36,860 nucleotides of DNA from Thiotrichales bacterium (GTDB lineage Bacteria > Pseudomonadota > Gammaproteobacteria > Beggiatoales > Beggiatoaceae), in the NCBI GenBank assembly GCA_016744475.1, contig JADGEH010000041.1, positions 1-36,860 of the forward strand, in the 5' to 3' direction. Under the pieces are notes generated by a model. The model did no database searches. It had not been told where the DNA came from and saw only the letters and a program-made list of their open reading frames with translations. The translations under genes and the position numbers were made by a program. This document shows, piece after piece, positions 27,183 through 34,319 of this stretch. Numbering within the stretch: the stretch's first letter is position 1; each line of letters begins with the position of its first letter.

Positions 27183-29219
27183 ATGAGCCTCGCATCCCGC
27201 ATGACCATTGCCGCACCACTGCCCGTGCGCCTCAAAGCCGAAGACCTCTCTGCTGTCCTCAATAAAGTGCCCAATGAGGCTTGGATGCGACATAAACACA
27301 CCGAAAGCGGTATGGAATCCGCCATTTTGGTGTCCGTGGGCGGCACTCGCAATCGAGATTTCCCTCTCTCTGGGCCCGTGATGGAAACCCCCTTGATGGC
27401 AGACATTCCATTATTGCGGCGCATTGCCTATGCCTTAGATATACAGCTCTCGCGTTGTCGTTTATTACGCATTAAAGCCGGAGAACACACACCACCGCTG
27501 ACAGACGATAGCTATTACTGGTATCGCCATGCGCCGATTTACATCCCCATGTCTTTGCCTAAACAAGTCAATGTCGTCTGTGCCGAACAACACCTGCCCA
27601 TGCAGCAAGGCGAGATTTGGCATTTAGACCCACAATTACCGCATTGGATTGAAAATAATGCCGCAGAAGAGGCGGTCTTCATGGTGCTAGAAAGCGGTGA
27701 ACAACCGCAAGCCGAAGGGTTTATACAACGATTTAAACAAGGCGCTCACTTATTGCTCCTAGCCCAGCCCGGTTATCGTTTTGAAGTGCTAGACCCTGAA
27801 GAACTTAAGCGTTTATGCCAAGACATCAAAAACGCATTACAACAAGACCCACAGCTTAAAGACGAGAAAAAAACCCAAGCTTTGCAGGGATTAGACACTT
27901 TTCAACAACAATGGGCGCAAGCCTTTACACGTTTTGGGCATGATCGACACGGAGAACTGGCCTATTTTGATGCCGTGCAAGATTTCCTAGAACAGGTGTT
28001 TAACCCCGCCGCTAGAGCCATCAAACAGCAGTCCCATGCGCAACGTGCAGCACACATCATTCGCTCTATGCTGTGGACAGCACCGCCTTCGCCTAAACGC
28101 TTGAATCAACAACGTTTAGCCGGTTTTCATCAACGCCGCCTACCCGCCGTGCATTGGCACCGCTTATACCAGCGTGTTGAGCATCTAAACAGCACACTAT
28201 TGCCCACCCAACAGCAACGCCTGCTCCGTTGTTTTGACGCGCCCATCACCGCAGCGGCAGCGCACGCACAATGCGCACAAAATACCGAAAACTTTATTAA
28301 AGGGATGCAGCAATTAATAGAGCGCAAGCGCTTGCAAGAAGTCATGTCCTCCCCTCGTTTTGAACGCCCCGTATTTATCCTCTCCGCCCCGCGAGCAGGC
28401 AGCACCCTATTATTTGAAAACCTGTGTCATTTTCCCAAGCTGTGGAGTGTCGGCGGCGAAAGCCACGAACTATTTGAAACCATACCCGCACTGCATCCAC
28501 AAACAAAAGATTACGCCTCTAACCGCTTACTGGCAGAAGACGCACAGGCCGATGTAGCGGCTCAATTAATTGAAAACTTCAGTCACCGCTTACAAGACCG
28601 CGATGCCCATCACTATTTAGGTTTATCCAATGAATCGCGTCCTGCCGCCGTGCGCTTTCTGGAAAAAACCCCGAAAAATGCCCTGCGAGCCGCCTTTCTC
28701 AAAGCCGTGTTTCCCGATGCCCTGTTTATCTTTTTATATCGAGACCCGAAAGAAAACATCAGCAGTATGCTCGAAGGCTGGCGCTCTCGGCGTTTTCTCG
28801 CCTATCGACACATGCCCGATTGGCCGCATAAAGAATGGCATTTCCTCTTACCGCCCGGTTGGCAACAATTCACCAACGCCTCCCTGGTTGAAATCGCCTC
28901 TTTTCAATGGCAAGCCGCCAACGAATATGCTTTGCGCGATTTGCAAGCCATGCCGCGCAGCGACTGGTTAGCCATGAGCTATCGCACGCTGGTCGAGCGT
29001 CCGCAAGACAGCATTCAACGGATTCGGGATTTTGCCGGATGGGAATGGGACGAGCGCATTGCCGAGCGGGTATCGCAATCGCTGCCCGTGTCGCACATGA
29101 CCTTATCCGAACCCTGCACGGAAAAATGGCGACGGCATGAGCACGAACTGCGCGTCGTGTTGCCAGGCTTGGTTGATCTAGAAGCGCAAGTGGCAGAGGT
29201 TTTAAAGGGGCAATGGTGA
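27183..29219 (+). CDS. Fusion of Asp/Asn hydroxylase-like domain and sulfotransferase
   Basis: The 678-residue protein has two recognisable parts. Residues about 45-172 match the aspartyl/asparaginyl beta-hydroxylase cupin (SRCRLLRIKAGEHTPPLTD, GEIWHLDPQLPHWIENN). The HxD iron site reads Leu106-Thr-Asp108, and the usual Arg after the HxxxN segment is absent, so catalysis is doubtful; His154 is kept. Residues about 395-678 are a P-loop-like sulfotransferase with FILSAPRAGSTLL (PAPS 5'-phosphosulfate loop, 398-410) and FIFLYRDPKENISSML (3'-phosphate region). A helical linker of about 200 residues joins them. AAGGTAG precedes ATG 27183. It closes the cluster. A copy of its last 14 codons recurs at 33253. 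Confidence 0.87.
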   Translation: MSLASRMTIAAPLPVRLKAEDLSAVLNKVPNEAWMRHKHTESGMESAILVSVGGTRNRDFPLSGPVMETPLMADIPLLRRIAYALDIQLSRCRLLRIKAGEHTPPLTDDSYYWYRHAPIYIPMSLPKQVNVVCAEQHLPMQQGEIWHLDPQLPHWIENNAAEEAVFMVLESGEQPQAEGFIQRFKQGAHLLLLAQPGYRFEVLDPEELKRLCQDIKNALQQDPQLKDEKKTQALQGLDTFQQQWAQAFTRFGHDRHGELAYFDAVQDFLEQVFNPAARAIKQQSHAQRAAHIIRSMLWTAPPSPKRLNQQRLAGFHQRRLPAVHWHRLYQRVEHLNSTLLPTQQQRLLRCFDAPITAAAAHAQCAQNTENFIKGMQQLIERKRLQEVMSSPRFERPVFILSAPRAGSTLLFENLCHFPKLWSVGGESHELFETIPALHPQTKDYASNRLLAEDAQADVAAQLIENFSHRLQDRDAHHYLGLSNESRPAAVRFLEKTPKNALRAAFLKAVFPDALFIFLYRDPKENISSMLEGWRSRRFLAYRHMPDWPHKEWHFLLPPGWQQFTNASLVEIASFQWQAANEYALRDLQAMPRSDWLAMSYRTLVERPQDSIQRIRDFAGWEWDERIAERVSQSLPVSHMTLSEPCTEKWRRHEHELRVVLPGLVDLEAQVAEVLKGQW

Positions 29220-29454
29220 GAAAGTAGTTTAAAAACTCACCTTGCGGCACAGCGTAGCGCCACCTGGCTGCATATCCTTAAAGCCTTCAAAAGATGTTTA
29301 GAGAACACCGCATAAAACTTTAAACTTTTCTGTTTTTCGTATAACGTGAATATTTGGATGTTATGCCATGAGTTTAAATTGAGTTTTGTTGTGTGGGCAT
29401 ATTATAGGTAGGAGTTTTTAGGATAGTCTACGGAAATGAGAGATTAACTGGTTA
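29178..29454 (+). repeat. Long direct repeat, copy 1 (sulfotransferase 3' end plus flank)
   Basis: This 277-bp segment starts at the 14th codon from the end of the sulfotransferase gene (CTAGAAGCGC) and runs through most of the intergenic region. It recurs in the same orientation at 33253-33517. The first 47 bases are identical in the two copies. The non-coding remainder shows scattered substitutions and small indels, with long identical stretches such as GAGTTTAAATTGAGTTTTG and AAAAGATGTTTAGAGAAC. Apart from this repeat, the 287-nt gap before the helicase gene holds only its ribosome-binding site. Confidence 0.9.
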
Positions 29455-29506
29455 GTAATAAAAAAACATGAGACCTGTACCAATAAATATATTAATGGAG
29501 TAATTA

Positions 29507-32200
29507 ATGCCAATACCTGAAGAAAGAAAAGTAGTAATTGAACGTTTGGCACTTGAATCACTCGAAGTAATGGATTCAGTTTCCTCTGCTGCAAAATTAA
29601 AGATCAAGAATACAGCCAAACAGTTATCAGCTAGTTCCCTAGCAGGAAACACAAACACATGGACTGATAGTTCCCCCATTAAAAACTTAGACACCATCAA
29701 GAAACAAAATCTTGATGATTTTCGCACTTTAGAACGAGAACCAGTTATTGCGCGAATTATTGTATTAACTGAAGATGACGAGGAAAAGATATATTACATT
29801 AGTCGGACTAGCCCAGCCCCAGTAGATAATGTTAAAGCTGTTTTTGCCAGCTACAGATCACCAGTAGGACGTTTAGCATCTATCACACCTGGCGATGATG
29901 TAAGTCTAACTATAGGCGGAAAACAAACATATTTTGCAGTTATCGAACGAACCCAATATCACCCACAATTTAAGGAACAATGGGATTCAGTTAATAATTT
30001 AGTAGAAAGCCATGACAGTGGCTTTATTACTGTAGATTCCTTTAGGGATTTTATTGATGAAATAAAAACACCAAGAGAAACAGAAGATATACTAGGCACC
30101 CTACTACGAGATGAAGAAAGTTCGGATATTATATTTGAAGGTGTTCGGCGCAATGTAATTAATCGAATGAGTCTTCGTGACCAGCCTATTTTAGATAAAT
30201 ATCAAGATGAAATATTTCGCCTTCCTCTACAAAAAGTGCTTCTGATTGTTGGCCCACCTGGCACAGGAAAAACTACGACTCTTATTAGGAGATTAGGGCA
30301 AAAACTTGATAGTGACTTTCTACCAGAAGAAGAAAAAGAACTATTAGATAAGTATCAAACAAAGTTACCACACAAACGTAGCTGGATTATGTTTACCCCT
30401 ACTGAGCTTTTAAAGCAATATGTCAAGGAAGCATTTAATAGGGAGGGTGTGCCAGCTTCTGAAGAGAGAATAAAAACTTGGGATGATTACAGGCGTTATT
30501 TAGCTCGCAATATATTAGGTATTCTTAAGTCAACACATGGCGGCGGAACATTGATACTTAATGATTCTAAATCTATATTAACAAATTTACCAGTTGAAAA
30601 CTCAATATTATGGTATGAGGAGTTTTCTTCATATTTTCGAGTGCAAATATTGTCGCAACTCAAGAATTCAAATGACTGGTTGATTGAAAATGTAAGCAAC
30701 TCTGAGATTTTAGATTTAGCTGAGAAAATAGATAATATTCTTGGCGATAAACAGAAAGAAATAAGCATATCTATATTAAGATCACTAGATCGGCTAAAGG
30801 ATACGGCTTTAAAGATAATAAAAACCCATCAAGAAGATGCAACTTTAACTATTAAGCAAAGTCTCAATTACCTTCTTAATACAGATAAAGAATTTCTGGA
30901 TAATTTATCGACATTTATTAATGAGTTAAAAATTGATTCTGTTGATTCGAGTGAAATCGATGAAAATGACGAAGATGATATAGAACCAGATTCGTTGTCA
31001 AAAAGTACTTTAACAAAGGACTATAATGCTGCAATCAGAGCCATTGCAAGAGCGAAAGCAAGAGGGAAAAAATTAAATCCTAATACTAAAAACTCAAAAA
31101 TTATCGCTTGGCTAGGTGATAAGGTTATTTCAGATGACAAACTTATAGAGCTTGGGAAAAACCTCGAAATACAAGCCAATATTAGACGGTTGTCAAACCC
31201 AATAAGATTGTATATTAGCAGAGTCTCTTCTCAATATAGAATATTTAGAAGAGAGCAGATAAAAAATGAAAGTCGCTGGTACAGCAAAGAAAAATTTATT
31301 GCGAATCATGTAAGTTCACTGGAAATTGATGTCATTCTCTTGCTATCACTTAAAAATATAAATTCAGTTTTTGGTGCATACCCTGTTGGTGAAATCGAAG
31401 GCAACCCGCATTTATCTTATGTTCAGTCGATTATCGGAGAATACAGAAATCAGGTTCTAATCGACGAAGCAACTGATTTCTCTCCAATTCAGCTTGCTTG
31501 CATGATGGAATTGACAAACCCAAAATTACGCTCATTTTTTGCCTGCGGTGACTTTAATCAAAGAATAACATTATGGGGAACACAAACAACAGAACAAATG
31601 CGCTGGGTATCCCCAGCATTTGATATTAAGCCAATAAATATTTCCTATCGTCAAAGTCAGCAACTAAATGAATTGGCGGTAATGATTACTGATAATACGG
31701 AAGGAAAGAGAACGGAATTACCAGATTACACAGATAATAATTCTGTTTCCCCTGTTCTCGTTGAAAACATGGGGAACTTAGATTCCTTGACTGATTGGCT
31801 TAAAGATAGAATTGATGAAATAGAGCATCTAGTAAAATCACTTCCATCTATCGCTATTTTTGTCAACAAAGAAGAAGACGTTCAGCTAATGGCAAAAATG
31901 CTAAATGACAAACTTATTGATAATAATATTCGTGTTGTTAGCTGCCCAGAAGGGAAAGTGATGGGGCAGGATGGTGATATTCGAGTTTTTGATGTTCAGC
32001 ACATTAAGGGCTTAGAATTTGAAGCGGTATTTTTTGTCGGCGTGGACATCTTGGCAGACCAATTACCTACATTATTTGATAAATATCTGTACGTAGGTAT
32101 AACAAGAGCAGCCACATATCTTGGTATTACGTGCGAGAATGACTTACCAAACAAAATAGAACATACGCGAAAGTTATTCATAGATAAGTGGAATAATTGA
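29507..32200 (+). CDS. SF1 (UvrD/HelD-type) helicase with GreA C-terminal-like domain
   Basis: The 897-residue protein has a superfamily 1 motor: Walker A GPPGTGKT (249-256), Walker B LIDEATD (651-657), motif III GDFNQRI (681-687), motif IV SYRQS (713-717), motif V HIKGLEFE (832-839) and motif VI YVGITRA (862-868). Near the N-terminus, residues about 79-150 (VIARIIVLTEDDEEKIYYIS...SPVGR...PGDDVSLTIGGKQTYFAVIERTQY) align with the GreA/GreB C-terminal domain, including the SPxxR and closing VIE segments. A helix-prone segment (5-45) precedes it. About 390 mostly charged residues separate motifs I and II. GGAG lies 7-10 nt before ATG 29507. The gene is AT-rich compared with the cluster before it. 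The target (RNA polymerase, DNA or RNA) is inferred, not shown. Confidence 0.88.
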   Translation: MPIPEERKVVIERLALESLEVMDSVSSAAKLKIKNTAKQLSASSLAGNTNTWTDSSPIKNLDTIKKQNLDDFRTLEREPVIARIIVLTEDDEEKIYYISRTSPAPVDNVKAVFASYRSPVGRLASITPGDDVSLTIGGKQTYFAVIERTQYHPQFKEQWDSVNNLVESHDSGFITVDSFRDFIDEIKTPRETEDILGTLLRDEESSDIIFEGVRRNVINRMSLRDQPILDKYQDEIFRLPLQKVLLIVGPPGTGKTTTLIRRLGQKLDSDFLPEEEKELLDKYQTKLPHKRSWIMFTPTELLKQYVKEAFNREGVPASEERIKTWDDYRRYLARNILGILKSTHGGGTLILNDSKSILTNLPVENSILWYEEFSSYFRVQILSQLKNSNDWLIENVSNSEILDLAEKIDNILGDKQKEISISILRSLDRLKDTALKIIKTHQEDATLTIKQSLNYLLNTDKEFLDNLSTFINELKIDSVDSSEIDENDEDDIEPDSLSKSTLTKDYNAAIRAIARAKARGKKLNPNTKNSKIIAWLGDKVISDDKLIELGKNLEIQANIRRLSNPIRLYISRVSSQYRIFRREQIKNESRWYSKEKFIANHVSSLEIDVILLLSLKNINSVFGAYPVGEIEGNPHLSYVQSIIGEYRNQVLIDEATDFSPIQLACMMELTNPKLRSFFACGDFNQRITLWGTQTTEQMRWVSPAFDIKPINISYRQSQQLNELAVMITDNTEGKRTELPDYTDNNSVSPVLVENMGNLDSLTDWLKDRIDEIEHLVKSLPSIAIFVNKEEDVQLMAKMLNDKLIDNNIRVVSCPEGKVMGQDGDIRVFDVQHIKGLEFEAVFFVGVDILADQLPTLFDKYLYVGITRAATYLGITCENDLPNKIEHTRKLFIDKWNN

Positions 32201-32203
32201 AAC

Positions 32204-32288
32204 AACTCGTAAGGCGGATAAGCGATAGCGCCATCCGCCATTTTGATATCCCATACGGCGCATGACGCTACCGCTTATGCGCCCTACC
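32204..32288. repeat. BIME-like palindromic repeat, copy 1 of 3
   Basis: This 85-bp element begins AACTCGTAAGGCGG three bases after the helicase stop. Its 22-nt ends (32209-32230 and 32266-32287) are imperfect inverted repeats with three mismatches. Inside are two opposing hairpins, GGCGGAT/ATCCGCC and GGCGCAT/ATGCGCC. Near-identical copies are at 33016 and 34005. It may stabilise the mRNA 3' end or act as a terminator. Confidence 0.92.
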
Positions 32289-32406
32289 ACCCTAACAATG
32301 CCATCTAGCCGAAACCATTGCTATGCCATTTTTGTATTTGGCGTTGTCAATTTACACAAAAATTGCTCCGCAATAGTTTTGGCTAATGGCGGCGTTTCAA
32401 AGCGCA

Positions 32407-32434
32407 TTGACAGAAGTATAACTTTAGTTATACT
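32407..32434 (+). promoter_or_regulatory. Toxin-antitoxin promoter overlapping an operator palindrome
   Basis: TTGACA (32407-32412) and TATACT (32429-32434) are 16 nt apart. AGTATAAC (32415-32422), a 4-nt TTTA centre and GTTATACT (32427-32434) form a perfect palindrome that contains the -10 box. This is the layout expected of an RHH-antitoxin autorepression site. Transcription would start about 32440-32442, one to three bases before the antitoxin ATG (32443). Confidence 0.8.
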
Positions 32435-32442
32435 CAGCCATT

Positions 32443-32679
32443 ATGAAAACAGCCATATCAATTCCAGACCCCGTTTTCCACGCAGCTGAAGGACTGGCTA
32501 GTCGCTTGGGAATATCAAGAAGTCAGCTTTATGCTGAAGCCGTATCTGAATATATGAATTCTCATAGACATCAGAATGTCACTGAAATCCTTGATGGCGT
32601 TTATGAAAACGAAGCTTCTTTATTGGATGGCATGGTGTGTTCCATGCAGTCAAAATCCATTCCAAAGGAAAAATGGTAA
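32443..32679 (+). CDS. Ribbon-helix-helix antitoxin of a MazEF/PemIK-type pair
   Basis: The 78-residue protein opens with a short beta strand and two helices typical of RHH DNA-binding antitoxins: MKTAISIPDPVFHAAEGLASRLGISRSQLYAEAVSEYM (1-38). A variable C-terminal tail probably binds and blocks the toxin. The stop overlaps the toxin start (TAATG), so translation is coupled with antitoxin first. A consensus promoter with a perfect palindrome lies immediately upstream, and the mRNA would be almost leaderless. The family (RHH, CopG/ChpI-like) is clear; the exact subfamily is not. Confidence 0.88.
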   Translation: MKTAISIPDPVFHAAEGLASRLGISRSQLYAEAVSEYMNSHRHQNVTEILDGVYENEASLLDGMVCSMQSKSIPKEKW

Positions 32680-33017
32680 TGAAAAGAGGTGAAATCTGGT
32701 GGGCTTCACTAGATGAACCCATCGGTTCAGAGCCGGGTTATAGAAGACCTGTCGTTGTTGTCTCATCAAATGAATTCAATCAAAGTAAAATAAACACGCT
32801 ACTTGCTGCAATAATTACCTCAAACCTCCGCTTAATGGATGCTCCAGGTAACTTTTTAATTTTAAAAAAAGAATCAGGGCTTTCTAAAGATTCAGTCATA
32901 AATGTATCTCAGATTGTCACATTGGATAAATCATTTTTAACTGTAAAAGCGGGTAAGCTACCCACTAACAAGCTGGGTATGTTGAATGATGGGCTGAGAC
33001 TTGTACTAGCCATCTAA
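32679..33017 (+). CDS. PemK/MazF-family toxin (endoribonuclease)
   Basis: MazF/PemK toxins are sequence-specific RNases that stop translation when released from antitoxin. The 112-residue product starts MKRGEIWWASLDEPIGSEPGYRRPVVVVSS, with the family's GEIW, GSEPGxxRPVVVVS and later INVSQIVTLDKSFL blocks. The catalytic Arg (in YRRPVVV) and the Thr/Ser of the second block (AAIITSN) are present, so it looks intact. ATG 32679 overlaps the antitoxin stop; an in-frame ATG at 32673 would add two residues. Its stop codon overlaps the first bases of a BIME-like repeat. Confidence 0.92.
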   Translation: MKRGEIWWASLDEPIGSEPGYRRPVVVVSSNEFNQSKINTLLAAIITSNLRLMDAPGNFLILKKESGLSKDSVINVSQIVTLDKSFLTVKAGKLPTNKLGMLNDGLRLVLAI

Positions 33018-33100
33018 CTCGTAAGGCGGATAAGCGATAGCGCCATCCGCCATTTTGGTATCCCATACGGCGCATGACGCTACCGCTTATCCGCCCTACC
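33016..33100. repeat. BIME-like palindromic repeat, copy 2 of 3
   Basis: This is the same 85-bp element as at 32204, with a few substitutions (for example TTGG for TTGA, and TATCCGCCC for TATGCGCCC in the right arm). It begins within the toxin's TAA stop codon. The following CTAACAA is also shared with copy 1. Confidence 0.92.
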
Positions 33101-33170
33101 GCGCTAACAAGGTGTCGCAGTGTATCACCAGCCGGGTAGCCGAGTAGTGTGGAACATATTAGCATCTGAA

Positions 33171-33239
33171 ACGGTGGGCAAATTCCGTGATGGGAACCGT
33201 TCCGGTACAAAATGAATCGGACGGAATTCGCCCACCCTA
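33171..33239. repeat. Palindromic REP-like element (GGTGGGC type)
   Basis: CGGTGGGCAAATTCCGT (about 33172-33188) is an imperfect reverse complement (15 of 17) of ACGGAATTCGCCCACCC (about 33221-33237). The GTGGGC core recurs in the elements at 33925, 34140 and 34250, so this belongs to a dispersed repeat family. The rest of the 517-nt stretch between the toxin and the lipoprotein gene consists of BIME copy 2 and the long direct repeat. Confidence 0.75.
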
Positions 33240-33252
33240 CCTGGCTACCTGG

Positions 33253-33294
33253 CTAGAAGCGCAAGTGGCAGAGGTTTTAAAGGGGCAATGGTGA
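33253..33294 (+). pseudogene. Remnant of sulfotransferase 3' end (14 codons)
   Basis: The frame LEAQVAEVLKGQW-stop is base-for-base identical to the end of the gene at 27183-29219, but no further homologous coding sequence lies upstream. It is either the scar of a duplicated gene or the coding part of a duplicated insertion junction. Confidence 0.8.
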
Positions 33295-33517
33295 GAAAGC
33301 TGTTAAAAACTCACTTTGCAGCAACAGCGCAGTGCCTCCTGGCTGCATTTCCTTAAAGCATTTAAAAGATGTTTAGAGAACGCCAGCATAAAGCTTTCTG
33401 GCTTTCCTATAACGTGAATATTTGGGTGCGATGAGTTTAAATTGAGTTTTGTTGTGTGGGCATATTATAAGGCAGGGTGTTTTGGATGTTCTACGAAAAT
33501 GAGTGATTAACTTGTTA
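33253..33517 (+). repeat. Long direct repeat, copy 2
   Basis: This 265-bp copy of 29178-29454 lies in the same orientation about 4.1 kb downstream, ending 17 nt before the lipoprotein gene. The copy is about 12 bp shorter because of small indels. Sequence on the left of the breakpoint (GGCTACCTGG) is unrelated to the sulfotransferase gene body. The two copies bracket the helicase and toxin-antitoxin genes. Confidence 0.9.
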
Positions 33518-33534
33518 CATGTTTAGGAATTAAT

Positions 33535-33915
33535 GTGAAGATATTATTGGTTATTTTTCTTTCGATATTTATTTTAGCTTGCACTGGTCAAGTTAAAGAA
33601 AAACCGAAAGATGCGGTCGCTGCGGAAAAAAGTGAAACGCTTCCTACTACCTGTCAGGGTGCCATTGAAACAATTGCTAACGAGCTAGATGAAGACAGCA
33701 TCAAAACTTTGAAAGAAACTAAAAAGGAGGATTTGGTGATGTTTCATTTCTCTTGGGGCATGGGGATTCGTAACGGTTATGGCTTGTGGGCCGAGCAATC
33801 GCCTATTCGCCTCTCATGCGCTGAACAAGTTGGGGAAAAGGATATTCACCCAGATAATGCATCGGGAATTATAATGGAAGGGGTTTGGAAGCTAGTAAAT
33901 GGCAAAAACATGTAA
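33535..33915 (+). CDS. Small lipoprotein resembling the DUF6794 family
   Basis: The 126-residue product has a lipoprotein signal: MKILLVIFLSIFILAC, with a lipobox (ILAC) and Cys16 as the predicted lipidation site. A polar linker follows, and then a domain with EDLVMFHFSWGMGIRNGYGLWAEQS and HPDNASGIIMEGVWKL. Its HF..GM.IRN..GLW....HPD..S.II pattern recalls DUF6794-type proteins of unknown function. The start is GTG 33535 with TAGGA upstream. It is probably tethered in the periplasm or outer membrane. Two REP-like elements follow it directly. The family assignment is from memory of the pattern and is moderate. Confidence 0.72.
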   Translation: MKILLVIFLSIFILACTGQVKEKPKDAVAAEKSETLPTTCQGAIETIANELDEDSIKTLKETKKEDLVMFHFSWGMGIRNGYGLWAEQSPIRLSCAEQVGEKDIHPDNASGIIMEGVWKLVNGKNM

Positions 33916-33924
33916 CAAAGCCGT

Positions 33925-33993
33925 GTAGGGTGGGCAAAATCCCGCCTTGTACTTCCTTAAATAACATGAACTCACCACGGGTTTTGCCCACCA
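33925..33993. repeat. REP-like palindrome after the lipoprotein gene
   Basis: GTAGGGTGGGCAAAATCCCG (about 33925-33944) faces CGGGTTTTGCCCACC (33978-33992), an inverted repeat with one indel. The GGTGGGC core links it to the element at 33171. It starts about 10 nt after the lipoprotein stop. Confidence 0.75.
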
Positions 33994-34004
33994 TTCAATA
34001 TCCC

Positions 34005-34089
34005 AACTCGTAAGGCGGATAAGCGATAGCGCCATCCGCCATTTCGGTATCCTATACGGCGCATGACGCTACCGCTTATGCGCCCTACC
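34005..34089. repeat. BIME-like palindromic repeat, copy 3 of 3
   Basis: This third copy of the 85-bp element also seen at 32204 and 33016 differs from them at only a few positions (for example ATTTCGG and CCTATAC). It lies 11 nt after another REP-like palindrome. Confidence 0.92.
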
Positions 34090-34132
34090 GTGCTGGCACC
34101 TCATCAGTTCATGCCCATGTCGGGCGGTACAC

Positions 34133-34284
34133 AAGATAGGATGGGCAAAGCACCGCGTGCCCATCAATGGCGAGCCAAACAAGCTATGCTCGTCCATGCG
34201 GGTTTAGCGAGTAGGATGCGGTGAAATAGACGTGTAAGAGGGTTCAGGTGATGGGCACGCTGCGCTTTGCCCGTCCTACTTGCC
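34133..34284. repeat. Inverted pair of GATGGGCA-type palindromic repeats
   Basis: One unit (about 34135-34165) forms the hairpin GATGGGCA/TGCCCATC around AAGCACCGCG. A second (about 34250-34280) reads as the same unit on the opposite strand (GATGGGCACGC...GCCCGTCCTAC). Together with the BIME and REP elements they fill the 404-nt gap between the lipoprotein and TPR genes, which holds no gene that I can see. Confidence 0.75.
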
Positions 34285-34319
34285 CATCCTACGTTCAATG
34301 AATGACAGCCTTTAAACCC

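Noticed and set aside
29215..29242. GTGAG...CTCAC inverted repeat as terminator of the sulfotransferase gene
   Set aside because: The stem is short, overlaps the stop codon, and has no T run.
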